DNA of 64,000 bases from Cryptomeria japonica (lineage: Eukaryota > Streptophyta > Pinopsida > Cupressales > Cupressaceae), in contig NC_081410.1 in the NCBI RefSeq assembly GCF_030272615.1, positions 143,067,349-143,131,348 of the forward strand, given 5' to 3'. Made by a program: the position numbers and the translations under genes. Positions within the stretch are counted from its first letter, which is position 1, and every line of letters begins with the position of its first letter. This document shows positions 23,214 through 34,233 of the stretch, one piece after another. The notes beneath the pieces are model-generated. The model saw nothing but the letters and a program-made list of their open reading frames with translations. It was not told the DNA's origin and made no database searches.

Positions 23214-26200
23214 ATGAAGATTATCTCTTGGAATATAAGGGGACTCAATAATCCTCATAAACATGATATCATTAGGAATATGATAAGGGATAGTAAACCT
23301 GATGTCTTTTTAATTCAAGAAACTAAAATGAGTAGAGAGAAAGTTGAATCTTTGAAGTTTTTCAAAAATGGTAATGTTAGTGGTGGTAGTTCGGAAGGTG
23401 TTTTAGGAGGCATAGCTACCATCTGGAATCTTAACAATGTTAAAGGCCATGTTCGTATTCAGGGTAGCAACTTCTCTTGTATTAAATTTGAGCATTTGAA
23501 AGATGGTACCTCTTGGGTCCTTACTAACATTTACGCTCCCAATACTTTGAAAGTTATAAATTCCTTCTAGAAGAAACTTATAGAAGCTAGGGACAGATTC
23601 AGAAATCTTAGCTGGCTGGTTATGGGAGACTTCAATACTCCTTTGAGAGAGGAGGAAAAATTTGGCGGAAGCCCCTCTCAGCTGGAAAGCAGATTGGCCC
23701 TGATGGATTTTATTAATACTCAGGCTCTCAATGATTTGGAAATTCAGGGATGCAATTACACTTGGACTAACAGGAGAACTGGTAATGATCTTATCCAAGT
23801 TCGTCTTGATAGGACTCTCATTTTAGATGACTGGTATAGCCATTATTTTTGGTCTTTGTTGGCCCACAGTCGGGCTGGGTCAGATCATTTTCCTATCACC
23901 TTTATTTCTGACTCAATAAATAGAAGGAGACACTTTCCCTTCAAATTTGAAAAAATGTGGACCCTTCACCCAAATATCAAACATAATATTCAGAAATGGT
24001 GGAGTATCCAAGTTGAGGGAACTGCTATGTACAGAGTTGTTAAGAAGCTTAAAAGTGTGAAGGATAACATAAGAATCTAGAATAAATCCAGCATTGGGAA
24101 TATCTTTGAGACTAAAGGTAAAGTACAGGAAGACCTAAAACAAATACAGGCCCAAATTCTGAAGGATGGTTTTAGCACTGTCCATTGTTGATGAAGATGA
24201 GATTCTCAAAAAATACCATGAAATCATTGCTAAAGAGGAAACTTTTTGAAAGAAAAGATCAAGATGCATTTGGCTTAAGGAGATAGGAATACAAGATTCT
24301 TTCATATGTCAATGATCAAGCATAAAGCAACAAATAGGATATCAAACTAATTGTGAATAATGGGGAGTTGGTCAAGGAGGAAGAAATAAGAAATGAAGCC
24401 AAAAGGTATTTCTCGGAACTGCTCAAGAGGGATCACAACTTGGATGTTGAAGCTCAATCTTCTTTCCTTCAAAACATCCCTTGTCTCATTGATGATAAAA
24501 TGAACATCTCCCTCTCTTCCATTCCTTCGTCCATGGAAATCAAAAATGTTGTTTTTTCTTTTGAAGGTAATAAAGCGCCAAGCCCAGATGGTTTCCCCAT
24601 GTTCTTTTTCTAAGAGTTCTGGGATATTATCGGGAAAGATTTCTCCAATGGGGTCAAGGAATTTTTTGGGGCTAGAAAACTTTTGAAAGAAATCATTGGT
24701 ACCTTCATTGCCCTCATCCCCAAAACCCAAGGTGCAGACTCTATGGATAAGTTTAGACCTATCAGTTTGTGCAATTCTTTTTATAAGATTATCTCCAAGG
24801 TTCTTACGACCAGAATTATGTCTGTCCTTCCTGCTTTGATTAATCACCAACAAAATGGTTTTGTCCCTGGAAGACAAATCCTTGACTCTATTATAATTGT
24901 ACATGAGAACATTCATTCTCTTGTCAGAGCTAAGAAGCAGGGTCTCATCCTCAAGCTTGATCTCTCCAAGGCCTATGATAAGGTTGACTGGCCTTTCCTT
25001 GTGAAGGTTCTTATGGCTTACGGTTTCTCCTGCAAAGTTATCGACCTCTTCAGTTAGCTTATCACCTCTACCTCTTTTATTGTTCTTGTCAATGGTTCTC
25101 CATCTCCCTTTTTCCAAGCTTCTAGAGGTCTAAGGCAAGGGGACCCCATTTCCCCCTTCATCTTCATCATTATGGCAGAATGTTTTGGAAGGTCAATGGA
25201 AAATATGGTTTTGCAAGGTTCCTTTAAGGGAATTCAACCTTCCTCTATTGACCTCATTTGCTCCCACCAATAGTTTGTGGATGATACTATTATCATGGGA
25301 GAATCCAGTATCTCTGAAGCTAAAATCCTGAAGAGTACCCTTTGTAAGTTTGCCTCATCTTCTGGTTAGCTTATTAATTGGGTCAAAAGCGAAGTTTTTT
25401 TCATCAATACTCCTAAAAGAAGACAACAAAGAATCAACAAAATCATGGGTTGTAGGAAAGTTGATCTTCCTACGACCTACCTTGGCCTCCCTATGTGCAT
25501 TGCACCTCAAGAGCCTTTTTGGAGCTCTCTAGTGGATAAATTTCATAAAAAAATAGCTGGTTGGAAAGGTGCCCTTTTAAGTCAGGCTGGAAAGCTTCTC
25601 TTCAAAGTATTTCGATATATGCTCTAAGTCTATTCAGAATTCTAGTTAAGTATGTTGATGCAATTGAGAAAATTCAAAGAAAATTCCTATGGTTTGGGGT
25701 TGAGGATAAGAAAATAATGTCTTTGGTGGCTTGGGATTAGGTTTGTAGAGTGAAAAGTAAAGGAGGTCTGGGCCTAAGAAGAATCCAAACCTTAAATGAA
25801 GCTCTCCTGTCAAAACAGATCTAGAGAATGTTCCATTCAGACACTGAATGGTGTAAAATCTGGCCAAGTAAGTACTCTCTTATGTCCTCCTCTCTTTCTT
25901 CTTTCATAAACTTGGAAATCAGTATTAATGGGTCCCTTATTTGGAATCATGCCTCTAAGTGCAAAGAAAGCATTGCTAAAGGAGTGATTTGGAAAGTAGG
26001 AAATGACATGAAAGTTAAATTCTGGGAGGACCCCTGGCTTTTTTATAAACCCTTGATTGAAATCAATGAATGGGTCCCTCATGCTCCCTCCTGTATTAGA
26101 GTTTTTGGGTCTTTAGTTGTAGAGTATTGGTATGGTAACAAATGGCAGAATATTGAAAGTATCCACCCTAGCCTTTCTAAGCTCAAGATCCATCTATCTT

Positions 26201-26574
26201 CAGTCTGGTTGAATAAAGAGGAATTTTTTGGTCTAATCCCTGGATCAAGGGACTGACCCCCAAAATCAATTTTTTTCTATTGGAGCATCCTTCAAAATAA
26301 GATCTTGACCCTAGACAACCTTAAGGGTAGAGGTTTTGCCTTCCCTAATAGATGTGTTTTGTGTCTTCAGGAGGAAGAGTCTGTGGACCACCTAGCAATC
26401 CATTGTTCCTATTCAACCTCAGTCTGGGAAAGATTTCTTAAAAGTTTTAGTATTGATTGGGTGTTTCCTAACACCATCAGTGAACTATTTTCTTCTTGGA
26501 ATTTTCATTGGACTAACTCCTTTTTGAGAACTCTGTGGCAGCTATCTCTTCCTCACATTCTGTGGGGATTATAG
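23214..26574 (+). pseudogene. LINE ORF2: endonuclease and reverse transcriptase remnant
   Basis: An apurinic-type endonuclease opens at 23214 (MKIISWNIRGLNNP, IQETKMS, then MGDFNTPLREEEKFGG at 23622 and AGSDHFPI near 23876). Reverse transcriptase follows from 24353: KAPSPDGFP, FRPISLCNSFYKIISKVL, QQNGFVPGRQILDS, LKLDLSKAYDKVDWPF, GLRQGDPISPF, and the catalytic FVDDTII near 25274. A zf-RVT region (VLCLQEEESVDHLAIHC) ends at 26574. Stops lie at 23568, 24078, 24611, 25055, 25269, 25367, 25737, 25822 and 26572. Most are TAG, often where Trp is expected. The ORF1, endonuclease, RT, RNase H order is that of L1-type plant LINEs with RNase H. It is dead. Confidence 0.9.
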
Positions 26575-26783
26575 AAAGAAAGAAACAATCATATATTTAG
26601 GGATTTATCCCTCAATCAGGATATTGTGTTCCAAAAAATTCAATGGGCAATTGTGAAAAATATTGGGATCATTGAGGGTCCTTGTTACTCGAACAACCCC
26701 CTGGAATCCTACATTTTAAGTTCCTAGAATTTTAAGATTGTTGACAATCTTGACCCCAACCAAAACAAAAGACTTGAAGCTAG

Positions 26784-27050
26784 GTGGCAAACCACCCCCC
26801 CCCCCCCAATGGCTGGTTCAAAGTCAATTTTGATGGTGCTGCAAAAGGTAACTCAAGCCCTGCTAGTTGTGGAGCTATTCTCAGAGATGATAAAGGCATT
26901 TGCAAGGAAATGGTTGAAGTCCCAATTGGGAGCCAAACAAATCATAAAGTTGAAGCAATGTCAGCTCTTCAAGGTATTCTTCTTGCTAAAAAATGGAATT
27001 GCCCCTACTTATGGATTGAAGGGGATTCAAAGCCCTCATGGTTAGCCTGA
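26784..27050 (+). pseudogene. LINE RNase H domain, truncated
   Basis: Plant-type RNase H at the end of the LINE: WFKVNFDGAAKGNSSPASCG, then NHKVEAMSALQG and LWIEGDSKPSW. This carries the first Asp, the Glu and the second Asp of the catalytic set. GDS is joined almost directly to KPSW, so the usual stretch between them is missing. The frame stops at TGA (27048). A run of 13 C (26795-26807) lies at the domain start and reads as Pro. The rest of the domain is not on this strand. A related piece lies inverted at 27187-27418. Confidence 0.75.
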
Positions 27051-27186
27051 AAGTGTGGGAAGTGATGAAATAAATATTATAATAAATGAGGCTGATATTA
27101 TTATAATAACTTGAAGTACTCCATTTACTCCTTTTCATTATTATTCTGTCCATCAAAAATCTTTGGAGTGCTTCTATATCGGTCCT

Positions 27187-27418
27187 TGAAAATGATTAGC
27201 CTCACATTTTCGGGGAGTCCTTGTTCTCCCGTCCACATAATCATCTCATCTTTGTTAATCGCCGCATTGGCAGCCTAGTCAGCAGAGCCGTTGGCCTCAT
27301 GGTAGATGTGGGATATATAACTTTTTCAAATGTGCTGATAAGATCTCTAGCGGCTTTAATGATATTGTTGATTGACCATGAGGGCTTTGAGGTCCCAAAA
27401 CAGTGTATCGGTAAATAA
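27187..27418 (-). pseudogene. Inverted LINE RNase H C-terminal fragment
   Basis: On the minus strand this reads FGTSKPSWSINNIIKAARDL and ISTFEKVIYPTST. In a shifted frame it then reads ANGSADxAANAAINKDEMIM. Together these are the part of the RNase H domain that the plus-strand LINE copy lacks after KPSW. The words TCAAAGCCCTCATGG occur at 27026-27040 and, inverted, at 27379-27393. This is either a second LINE fragment or a rearranged 3' part of the same insertion. Confidence 0.65.
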
Positions 27419-27469
27419 GAATTAATGCAACAAATAACAATAAAAAAGATAACATAGAGAACACACCAT

Positions 27470-28115
27470 AACACAAGATATTTAACAAGGAAACCCGATG
27501 TGGGAAAAACCTCGGTGGGATTTGTGACTAACAATATTCACTCATTGGCCAATGAAAAAATATTACTTACATGAGGGGCCTGCACATGCAAGAAGGCTAG
27601 CAGCTTAGAGCTCACTGCTCAACTACAATATAGAAGTCTCACTGACTTCCAAAATGGATTATCAAAATCCAATACAATGTATTGCTTCAGATCAACATCA
27701 ACTATGCCAGGTTTAGTACCAGTTTAAGCTCAGTCTATAACCAAAACCTTCATTGTCAACTATATCACTTTATACAAAAATATCATCTATATTCCTCTCT
27801 CTCTCTCTCTCTCATAACACCACATCACAAAATGACCTATAAGATCTCATACATATATGAGTCTATTACAATATACCATGTCAGCTTTTACAAGAGATAA
27901 TTACATTATAAAACAATAAATAATATTTTATTCCATGTCTGCTTGAGTGTTGGTATGCATTATTGTCATTGCCGGTGAAGTGCCTGTCGGTGTATGTAGA
28001 AGTGTGTTATCGGTGCCGGTAACTTCCGGTGGCTTACCAGATGAATGCCAGTTGGTTGCCAACAATGTCAACACCAACCATTCTCATAAGAGTGTAGAAT
28101 TCCAACACCCACTTC
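27470..28115 (-). repeat. Copia-type LTR-like fragment (second family)
   Basis: GGAAACCCGATGTGGGAAAAACCTCGGTGGG near 27490 corresponds in layout to GTGGAAAACCCAAATAGG...ACCACGGTGAG in the Copia LTRs at 28600 and 34590. The stretch closes near 28060 with TTGCCAACA, similar to the LTR end there. The middle is unrelated in sequence, so this is a different family or an old copy. A CT microsatellite lies inside. Confidence 0.35.
27795..27813. repeat. CT microsatellite
   Basis: A 19-base uninterrupted CT run. Confidence 0.95.
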
Positions 28116-28186
28116 CATCCTCTTCCTAGTTCTATGTAAGCTCACTACCTAGCTTGTATTTTGCATTTTATTGCATACATTGTGAT

Positions 28187-28250
28187 TCTCTTACATAGGT
28201 TGTCATTCATGTACATTAATGCATGCAATCATTCTTCAACAACTTTTCAT
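28187..28250. repeat. Left copy of the 64-bp direct duplication flanking the Copia element
   Basis: This 64-base stretch (starts TCTCTTACATAGGTTG, ends CAACAACTTTTCAT) abuts the left LTR end at 28251. It recurs at 35650-35713 with two substitutions. Copia integration normally makes about 5 bp, so this is far too long for a usual target duplication. Confidence 0.9.
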
Positions 28251-29678
28251 TGATGGTATGATGAAAGAATAAGTATCCGGTAGAATACCGAGAGGGGGGG
28301 ATGAATCAATATATTGAAAAATTGATACAAAGTTCCCAATCTCAAACTCAATCAAACAAAGTAAACATATCTCAGTCAAGATCAATATTCTTAGGAATAC
28401 TTGACATTAACTGGTTTAATTGTTATGACAACTTTTAACAGTAAACACCTTCAATCTTGTAAACATCAACAATGCTTAATCTTAACTCAACATATTCATC
28501 TCTCAATGCTTCTACTTAACATGCCTTATCAGAAGTTAACCAAATGAACACATAAGATCACAGCCACAAAAGCATTACCACTTGACACAAATTTTTATAC
28601 GTGGAAAACCCAAATAGGTTAAAACCACGGTGAGATGGGACTCACAAGGATAGCTATCTGAACTCTTTTGAAGTTCGCCCTATTAGGAGCCAACACCTAT
28701 TAGAGATTTACAATAAGTCCTGTTAAGAACTAATTCCGGTTATAAGGGATTTAAAAATATGCCTTGTTAGAAGCACAATACCCTATTAGGAGTAACCTCC
28801 CTAGAGGATTTAAGAATCCAAGCTAATGGACCACCTTTTTAGAGGATTTAATGAGTAACCAAGCTTGTTAGAGCTTGCCTGGTTAAGGGATTTTACTTCT
28901 GCCATAATTGCTAGAAAACAACAGATTTTCTTGATCTGTTTGAGTAGCACTACATTTGCTTAATCAGATCCTTCTAAGCTTCAATCTGCCTTCACTCAAA
29001 GTGCAAATCGATTCACTGGTTGGGCAACCACACACTCAACAAGTTTTCTACCAATCTTGCCAACAACCTTTACAAACAACTTCATCGACCTTAAATACAA
29101 ATCAATTAGGTTGACAACACAACAAAAACCTAATTCTCGTCATTGAGATTACAAACAAGTCAGTTCAATCTTGACCGTTAGAAATCATGACAATCTCTTC
29201 ACATTCTTCAAGACAATTCCAACCGCTCCATGATCACCGCTCCATTGGACTTTGTAACTCATCACACATTGTGCATTAAATGCAATCCACTTTGCTCCTT
29301 CCCTAGACAATAAGCAAACACGTCAAACCAATTTGAATTTATCCTCATACAATGATCACACGTGTCTCCATCATTACCGCTCATAAGATAATAAACCAAC
29401 AAACTTGATCGGTTAGGGTTTAACAGTTGATAGGGTTTACCGGTTACATTACATAGAAAGATTTGACCCTTTACACTGGTTCACCGGTTCAACTCATAAA
29501 CTTTACATACCGGTTACAACATCTTCTACAACTCTCTTCTTGCTGGTTACTAGCCAATATAAAAAATAACAATATCAGCAATAACATGAATACCTTTTAC
29601 CAATTCAATTGACATCAATAACAACATATCATTAATGCAATCTCTATTCAAAATGCCAATAAACTCAAAATGCCAACA
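28251..29678 (-). mobile_element. 3' LTR of Copia element (1,428 bp)
   Basis: On the minus strand it starts TGTTGGCATTTTGAG (29678 downward) and ends ACCATCA (28251). It pairs with 34234-35649. Differences include substitutions spread over the whole length, a 17-base segment present here near 29310 but missing from the other LTR, and about 13 bases missing here near 28742. The two LTRs therefore diverged well after insertion. Inside are many CCTATTAGGAGC/CTTGTTAGAGC-like short words (28680-28890). Confidence 0.9.
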
Positions 29679-29681
29679 ATA

Positions 29682-29690
29682 TCCCCCTTT
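29682..29690 (-). other. Copia polypurine tract
   Basis: AAAGGGGGA on the minus strand, three bases before the 3' LTR start. This is the normal position and composition for plus-strand priming. Confidence 0.8.
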
Positions 29691-29739
29691 GGCATTGATG
29701 GCAATACAAATATCAATGCGTCTGAGTGCTGCTGAGATT

Positions 29740-29849
29740 GGTGAATAGCAATCCTGGTTTACATTACCGAGTATTCACCTTGCTCTGTGTGTCTTCAGCC
29801 TACTGCTGGTGAATAGGAATCCTGGTTTACATTACCAAGTATTCACCTT
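29740..29849. repeat. Two-copy 42-bp repeat with 8-bp hairpin arms
   Basis: GGTGAATA...TATTCACC occurs at 29740-29779 and again at 29808-29847 with a period of 68. Within each copy GGTGAATA is the exact reverse complement of TATTCACC, so each copy can fold. It sits between the RNase H stop and the polypurine tract of the Copia element. Confidence 0.85.
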
Positions 29850-30060
29850 ATCAAACACATAATTATTCTCCTTAGTCACATAATTCTTCTCCCACTTTGA
29901 CAACAATGCCAAAGTGAAAGTAAAACATGTAATTCTACTCTCACTATGCCTCAACATCATTTTGCAACTTGATGCTCCCCCTGTGGAATACATCCACTCC
30001 TTCATCAATTCATATAAGATTCTACAAGTAATTCAGGGACTGATGCAATCAACATCATGT

Positions 30061-31378
30061 TCAACTAACTTCATGAAGAGGGACAACCCCCAATTGACCT
30101 CTAAGATACTCAAAAATGGTCTTAGGCGGAGGTTTGGTAAAGATATCTGCAAGTTGCTCCTTGGTAGAAACATGCTCCAAGATAACATCTTTACTTTGAA
30201 CTTTTTCCCTCAAGAAGTGATATTGCAATTCAATGTGCTTAGTCCTTGCGTGCAAAACAAGATTTTTAGAAATGTTTATTGCATTTGTATTATCACAGAA
30301 AATCTTTATAGGTTCTGAGATTTTCATCTTCAAACCTTCCAAAATATGCCTCATCCACATAGCTTGTGTGCAATTCATATAAGCTGCTACATATTCAGCT
30401 TCAGCAGTAGATTGTGAAGTGTAACTCTGCTTTTTAATACTCCATGAGACTAGCCTTCCTCCTAGAAAGAATTCTCCACTAGTAGTACTCTTTCGGTCAT
30501 CAATATTTCCTGCCCAATCAGCATCTGTGTATGCCTGCAAGTCAAAATATCCACCATATGATACCATAATCCATAATCAACAGTACCTTTCTGATATCTA
30601 AAGATTCTCTTAGTTGCCATCAGATGTGCCTCCTTTGAATTCTTCTGAAATCTAGCCACAATACCAACTACATGGGCAATATCCGGTTGACTGTGAACAA
30701 CATAGTGTAGTTTACCAATCATTGACCTGAATTCCTTTTCATCTACAAACTTAGATGCATCTTCGTTGGACAATTTACAACCTGTAACCATTGGGGTTCC
30801 AACTGGTTTATAGTCACTCATATCGAAAGTCTTCAAAACTGCCTTCACATACTTGGATTGAGTAATGAAAATACCGTTCTTCATTTGCGGTATCTGTAAG
30901 CCTATGAATTTTTTTATTTCCCCTACTAATGCATCTCAAATTCATTTTTCATTTCATCTGCAACACAATTAATCATGTCATCATTTTCTCCAAATATAAT
31001 GTCATCTACAAACACTTCACTGACCAGTATATCATCTCCTTCAGTCTTGAGATAAATGTTGTTGTCGTCACTGGTTCTAGCAAAGCCTATCTTCATCAGA
31101 TGAGTATGAAGTCATTCATACCATGCTCTGGGTGTTTGCTTTAATCCATACAAAGCTTTATGCAATTTGCATACCATGTCCTCCTTATCTGTCAATGCAT
31201 AACCATTAGGTTGCTCTATATAAACCTCTTCTTCCAGTATCCCATTCAAGAATGTAGACTTGACATCCATCTGGTATACTTTGAACTTCTTATGAGCTGC
31301 AAATGCAAGTAGTGTTCTGAAACCTTCCAGTCTTGCTACTGGTGCAAAAGTTTCTCCATAGTCTTCTCCTTCTTGCAC
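30061..31378 (-). pseudogene. Ty1/Copia reverse transcriptase and RNase H
   Basis: The minus strand reads [18 protein letters not shown] and [14 protein letters not shown] (31378-31112). The catalytic FVDDIIFG follows near 30990-31015, then TQSKYVKAVLKTFDMSDYKP and GTPMVTGCKLS (30884-30462). RNase H continues at 30567-30061 (YTDADWAGNIDDRKSTTSGE, STAEAEYVAAY, FCDNTNAINISKN, EQLADIFTKPP). The RT is interrupted around 31110 and 30900, and the RT/RNase H junction is frameshifted, so this is not an intact polyprotein. It is the 3' part of the element bounded by LTRs at 28251 and 35649. Confidence 0.92.
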
Positions 31379-33150
31379 ATAACCTTTGCATACTAATCTT
31401 GCCTTATTGTGAACTACAACATCATCTTCATTTAATTTGTTTCTGAATACCCATTTAGTACCTATAACATTCTTATTTACCGGTCAGGGTACCAGGGTCC
31501 AAGTGTTGTTCTTCTCAATTTGTTCCAACTCCTCCTTCACATATTTCACCCAATGATCATCACCAAATGCCTCCTTAGCATTTCTGGGTTCAAAGGTGGA
31601 TATCATGCAAGAGTTCTCTCTTATTCTCCTTCTAGTTTGTACTCCAACATCCTTATCCCCAATTATCTATTCAGGACTGAGATTCAGTCTCACATACCTA
31701 GGAATAACATGATCATTCTCTTCAAGTTCAGCTTCTTCGTTGTCATCTTCCTCTGAATTTATTTGTTCTGATTGAACAAGTACATCGGGATTTTCTTTAC
31801 TGGTTTCTGATTTAACATTTCAAGTTCTAAAATCAAAATGCAAGGATCTTCATCCTTCTTCTCAGAATTGGTTCCTTCTAAACTTTCAGGACATTCATCT
31901 ACACGAACATCAACACTCTCAACAATTTTCTGTGTCCGGTTGTTGAAGCATTTATAGGCCTTACTCTTGGTGGAATAACCAAGAAATATTCCTTCATCAC
32001 TCTTAGCTTCAAACTTGCTTATGTAGTCACCTCTTTTAATAAAACATTTGCTACCAAATATTTCAAAATAGCTAACATCAGGTGATCTCCCATACCAGTA
32101 CTCATATGGGGTCTTGTCCTTACCTCATTTTACCAGAACTCAGATCATTGTATAGACAGTTGTACTTATAGCTTCTTTCCAAAAAGTTTTTGATACACCT
32201 CCTTGTATCAACATAGTTCTAGCAGCTTCAACCACTGACTAGTTATTTCTCTTTGTTATACCATTCTACCATGGTGTCCTTGGTGCAGAAAGTTGTTGCT
32301 TGATACTATTATCATCACAATATTTAGTGCTCTACAGAAGTGAATTCACTGTCTAGATATGTTCTTAGACATTTTATCTTTTTGCCACTCTCTTTCTTAG
32401 CTAAGGCTTTGAATGCCTTGAATTTGCCAAAAGCTTCATTCTTATCCTTTAAGAATGTGACCCACATCATCCTTGAACAATCATCAGTGAAGATCATGAA
32501 GTATCTGTCACCTTGAATGCTTCTTGTTCTTATTGGTCCACATAGGTCTGTATGAACCAAATCTAACAAGTGCTCTGGCGAGAAGGACTTGCTCTTGAAA
32601 GTTGAAGAAGTCATCTTTCCTAGTTGACATTCTTTACAAAGAGCACTATCAGGTTTGTCTAGTTGAGGCAAACCTCTTACTGTCTTGGACTTGCTTACTT
32701 CAATAATATTGTCAAAATTTATATGATAAAATCTCCTATGCCAAAGCCAACTATCATCTATTTTTGCAATCAAGTAGTTGCTAACTTTAGGATTGAGACG
32801 AAATAGATTACCTCTAGTCTGTTTCTCGGTTGCAATCAATTCACCTCTATTGTCAAAGATTTTGCATATACCATTTCTAAACTCTAGTGGGTAACCTCTG
32901 TCATTAAGTTGTGCCACACTTAACAGATTTTGCTTTAGGCCTTCAACCCAATAAACATCATAAGCACTGCTCTTCCCATTAAGAGAAACAAATCCCTTAC
33001 CTTTTACCATACAGGGTGAGTCATTGCCAAATCTGACAATACTGCCATCAAATTCCTTCAGGGAAAGAAATTTGCTCTAATAATCGGTCATTTGATGTGA
33101 ACAACCACTATCAATGATCCAATAATCAGAGCTATCCATTCTGGATAATA
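31379..33150 (-). pseudogene. Ty1/Copia protease and integrase
   Basis: The protease signature IIDSGCSHQMTDY lies near 33120-33075. The gag-pre-integrase and integrase frame at 33010-32324 reads FVSLNGKSSAYDVYWVEGL and SVAQLNDRGYPLEFRNG. The zinc-binding H...H...C...C set follows (WLWHRRFYHINF, LCKECQLGKM). Core residues are in LVHTDLCGPIRTRSIQGDRY and FTDDCSRMMWVTFLKD. After a stop at about 32324 the frame is repeatedly broken, but the GKDKTPYEYWYGRSPDVSY-like segment near 32080 and the IFLGYSTKSKAYKCFN segment near 31960 show that the rest of the integrase is still there. Acting with the LTRs this would have inserted the cDNA. Now dead. Confidence 0.88.
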
Positions 33151-33289
33151 GTACCTTCTGATCTGATACTTCTTCCTTAATTGCTACAAACACAATATCT
33201 TCACTAACATCATCATCAGATTCATCATTAGTAATACCACTGTCAATGGCTACAAGACAATCTCTCTTGCCTTTACCCTTGTACTTCTT

Positions 33290-34162
33290 AAATTTGTCTC
33301 TCTTGTAATCATTTTCACCATTAGGGCAGTTTGTTGCTATATGACCAATCTTGTTGCATGCAAAATATTTTTAAGGTAGCTTACCTCTATATTTACCAGT
33401 GCCTCTAGGCAGTCGTTTTGCCAACAATGCTTCAAGTTCCACTAAGTTGTCTTCATCATCAGCATCTCTGTTGGATCTAGACTCATAGCTATTGCTGTTA
33501 TCTCTACTTCTTCTCATAGACGGGTTAGAGATAGAAGATCTGAATGCAGATTCTGATTTTTGTACACTACCATCATAGCCATTTAGTTCAAAAGCAGTAA
33601 TTTTGCCAATAATAGAGTCAAGAGTTACCTTTATCTTGTCAATGGATTTTACCTCTTGAATAGCTGCAACTCAGATAGGATAGACCGGTAGCAGGGTTCT
33701 CAGTACCTTACTGATTACTGTGGCATCTTCCACTTTCCCTCCTGCACTCTTTATCCCTCCAACTATCTCTTTGATCCTTTGACCGTACTGCTAGATGTTC
33801 TCACCTTCAAACATTCTCATGTCATCAAACTTGCCTATTAAACTCTCTTCTTTAGCAATCTTGACATGCTCATCACCGCTATAGATATCTTCAAGTTTCT
33901 TCCATACTTCATATGCAGTTTCAAGATCATGAACATCTACATAGTCAACATCAGACAGGGAACTGCTAATAGATTCTAATGCCTGGTGATTTTCTTGTTG
34001 TTCTTTCTTCTGATCATCAGTCAGGGGTCCAGTAGGTGTAGTATACTTATGCTCAATAGGATCCCAATACTGACTACCAAGACTCTTAATGCAAATCTTC
34101 ATTCTGTCACTCCACATTCTATAGTTATCTTTGTTAAACTTTGGACCTTCTTTCCTCATCAT
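33290..34162 (-). pseudogene. Ty1/Copia gag remnant
   Basis: Starts MMRKEGPKFNKDNYRMWSDR at 34162, only about 60 bases inside the primer-binding site, with the usual gag features (KDNYRMWSDRMK, YEVWKKLEDIYSG). Stops lie at 33791 and near 33672. The zinc knuckle near 33372-33325 reads YFACNKIGHIATNCP. The first Cys of the C-x2-C-x4-H-x4-C motif has become Tyr, and a stop lies just before it. A Ser/Arg/Asp-rich linker (about 33560-33440) precedes the knuckle. Confidence 0.88.
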
Positions 34163-34219
34163 GAACTACAAGATCTTTTCCTCAAGTTGTTAGGATTTTA
34201 GATTAAGAGGACCTGGATA

Positions 34220-34231
34220 GCTTTGATACCA
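34220..34231 (-). other. Copia primer-binding site (initiator Met tRNA type)
   Basis: TGGTATCAAAGC on the minus strand, two bases after the 5' LTR end. It differs by one base from TGGTATCAGAGC, the complement of the plant initiator tRNA-Met 3' end, which is the usual Copia primer. Confidence 0.85.
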
Positions 34232-34233
34232 AT

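Noticed and set aside
24347-25117. 256-codon minus-strand frame
   Set aside because: Antisense shadow of the LINE reverse transcriptase, with no motifs of its own.
26795-26807. Run of 13 C as a biological signal
   Set aside because: It reads as Pro codons at the RNase H start and is as likely to be slippage or a sequencing artefact as a feature.
29914-30318. Plus-strand protein gene opposite the Copia RNase H
   Set aside because: Antisense shadow of the clear minus-strand RNase H frame.
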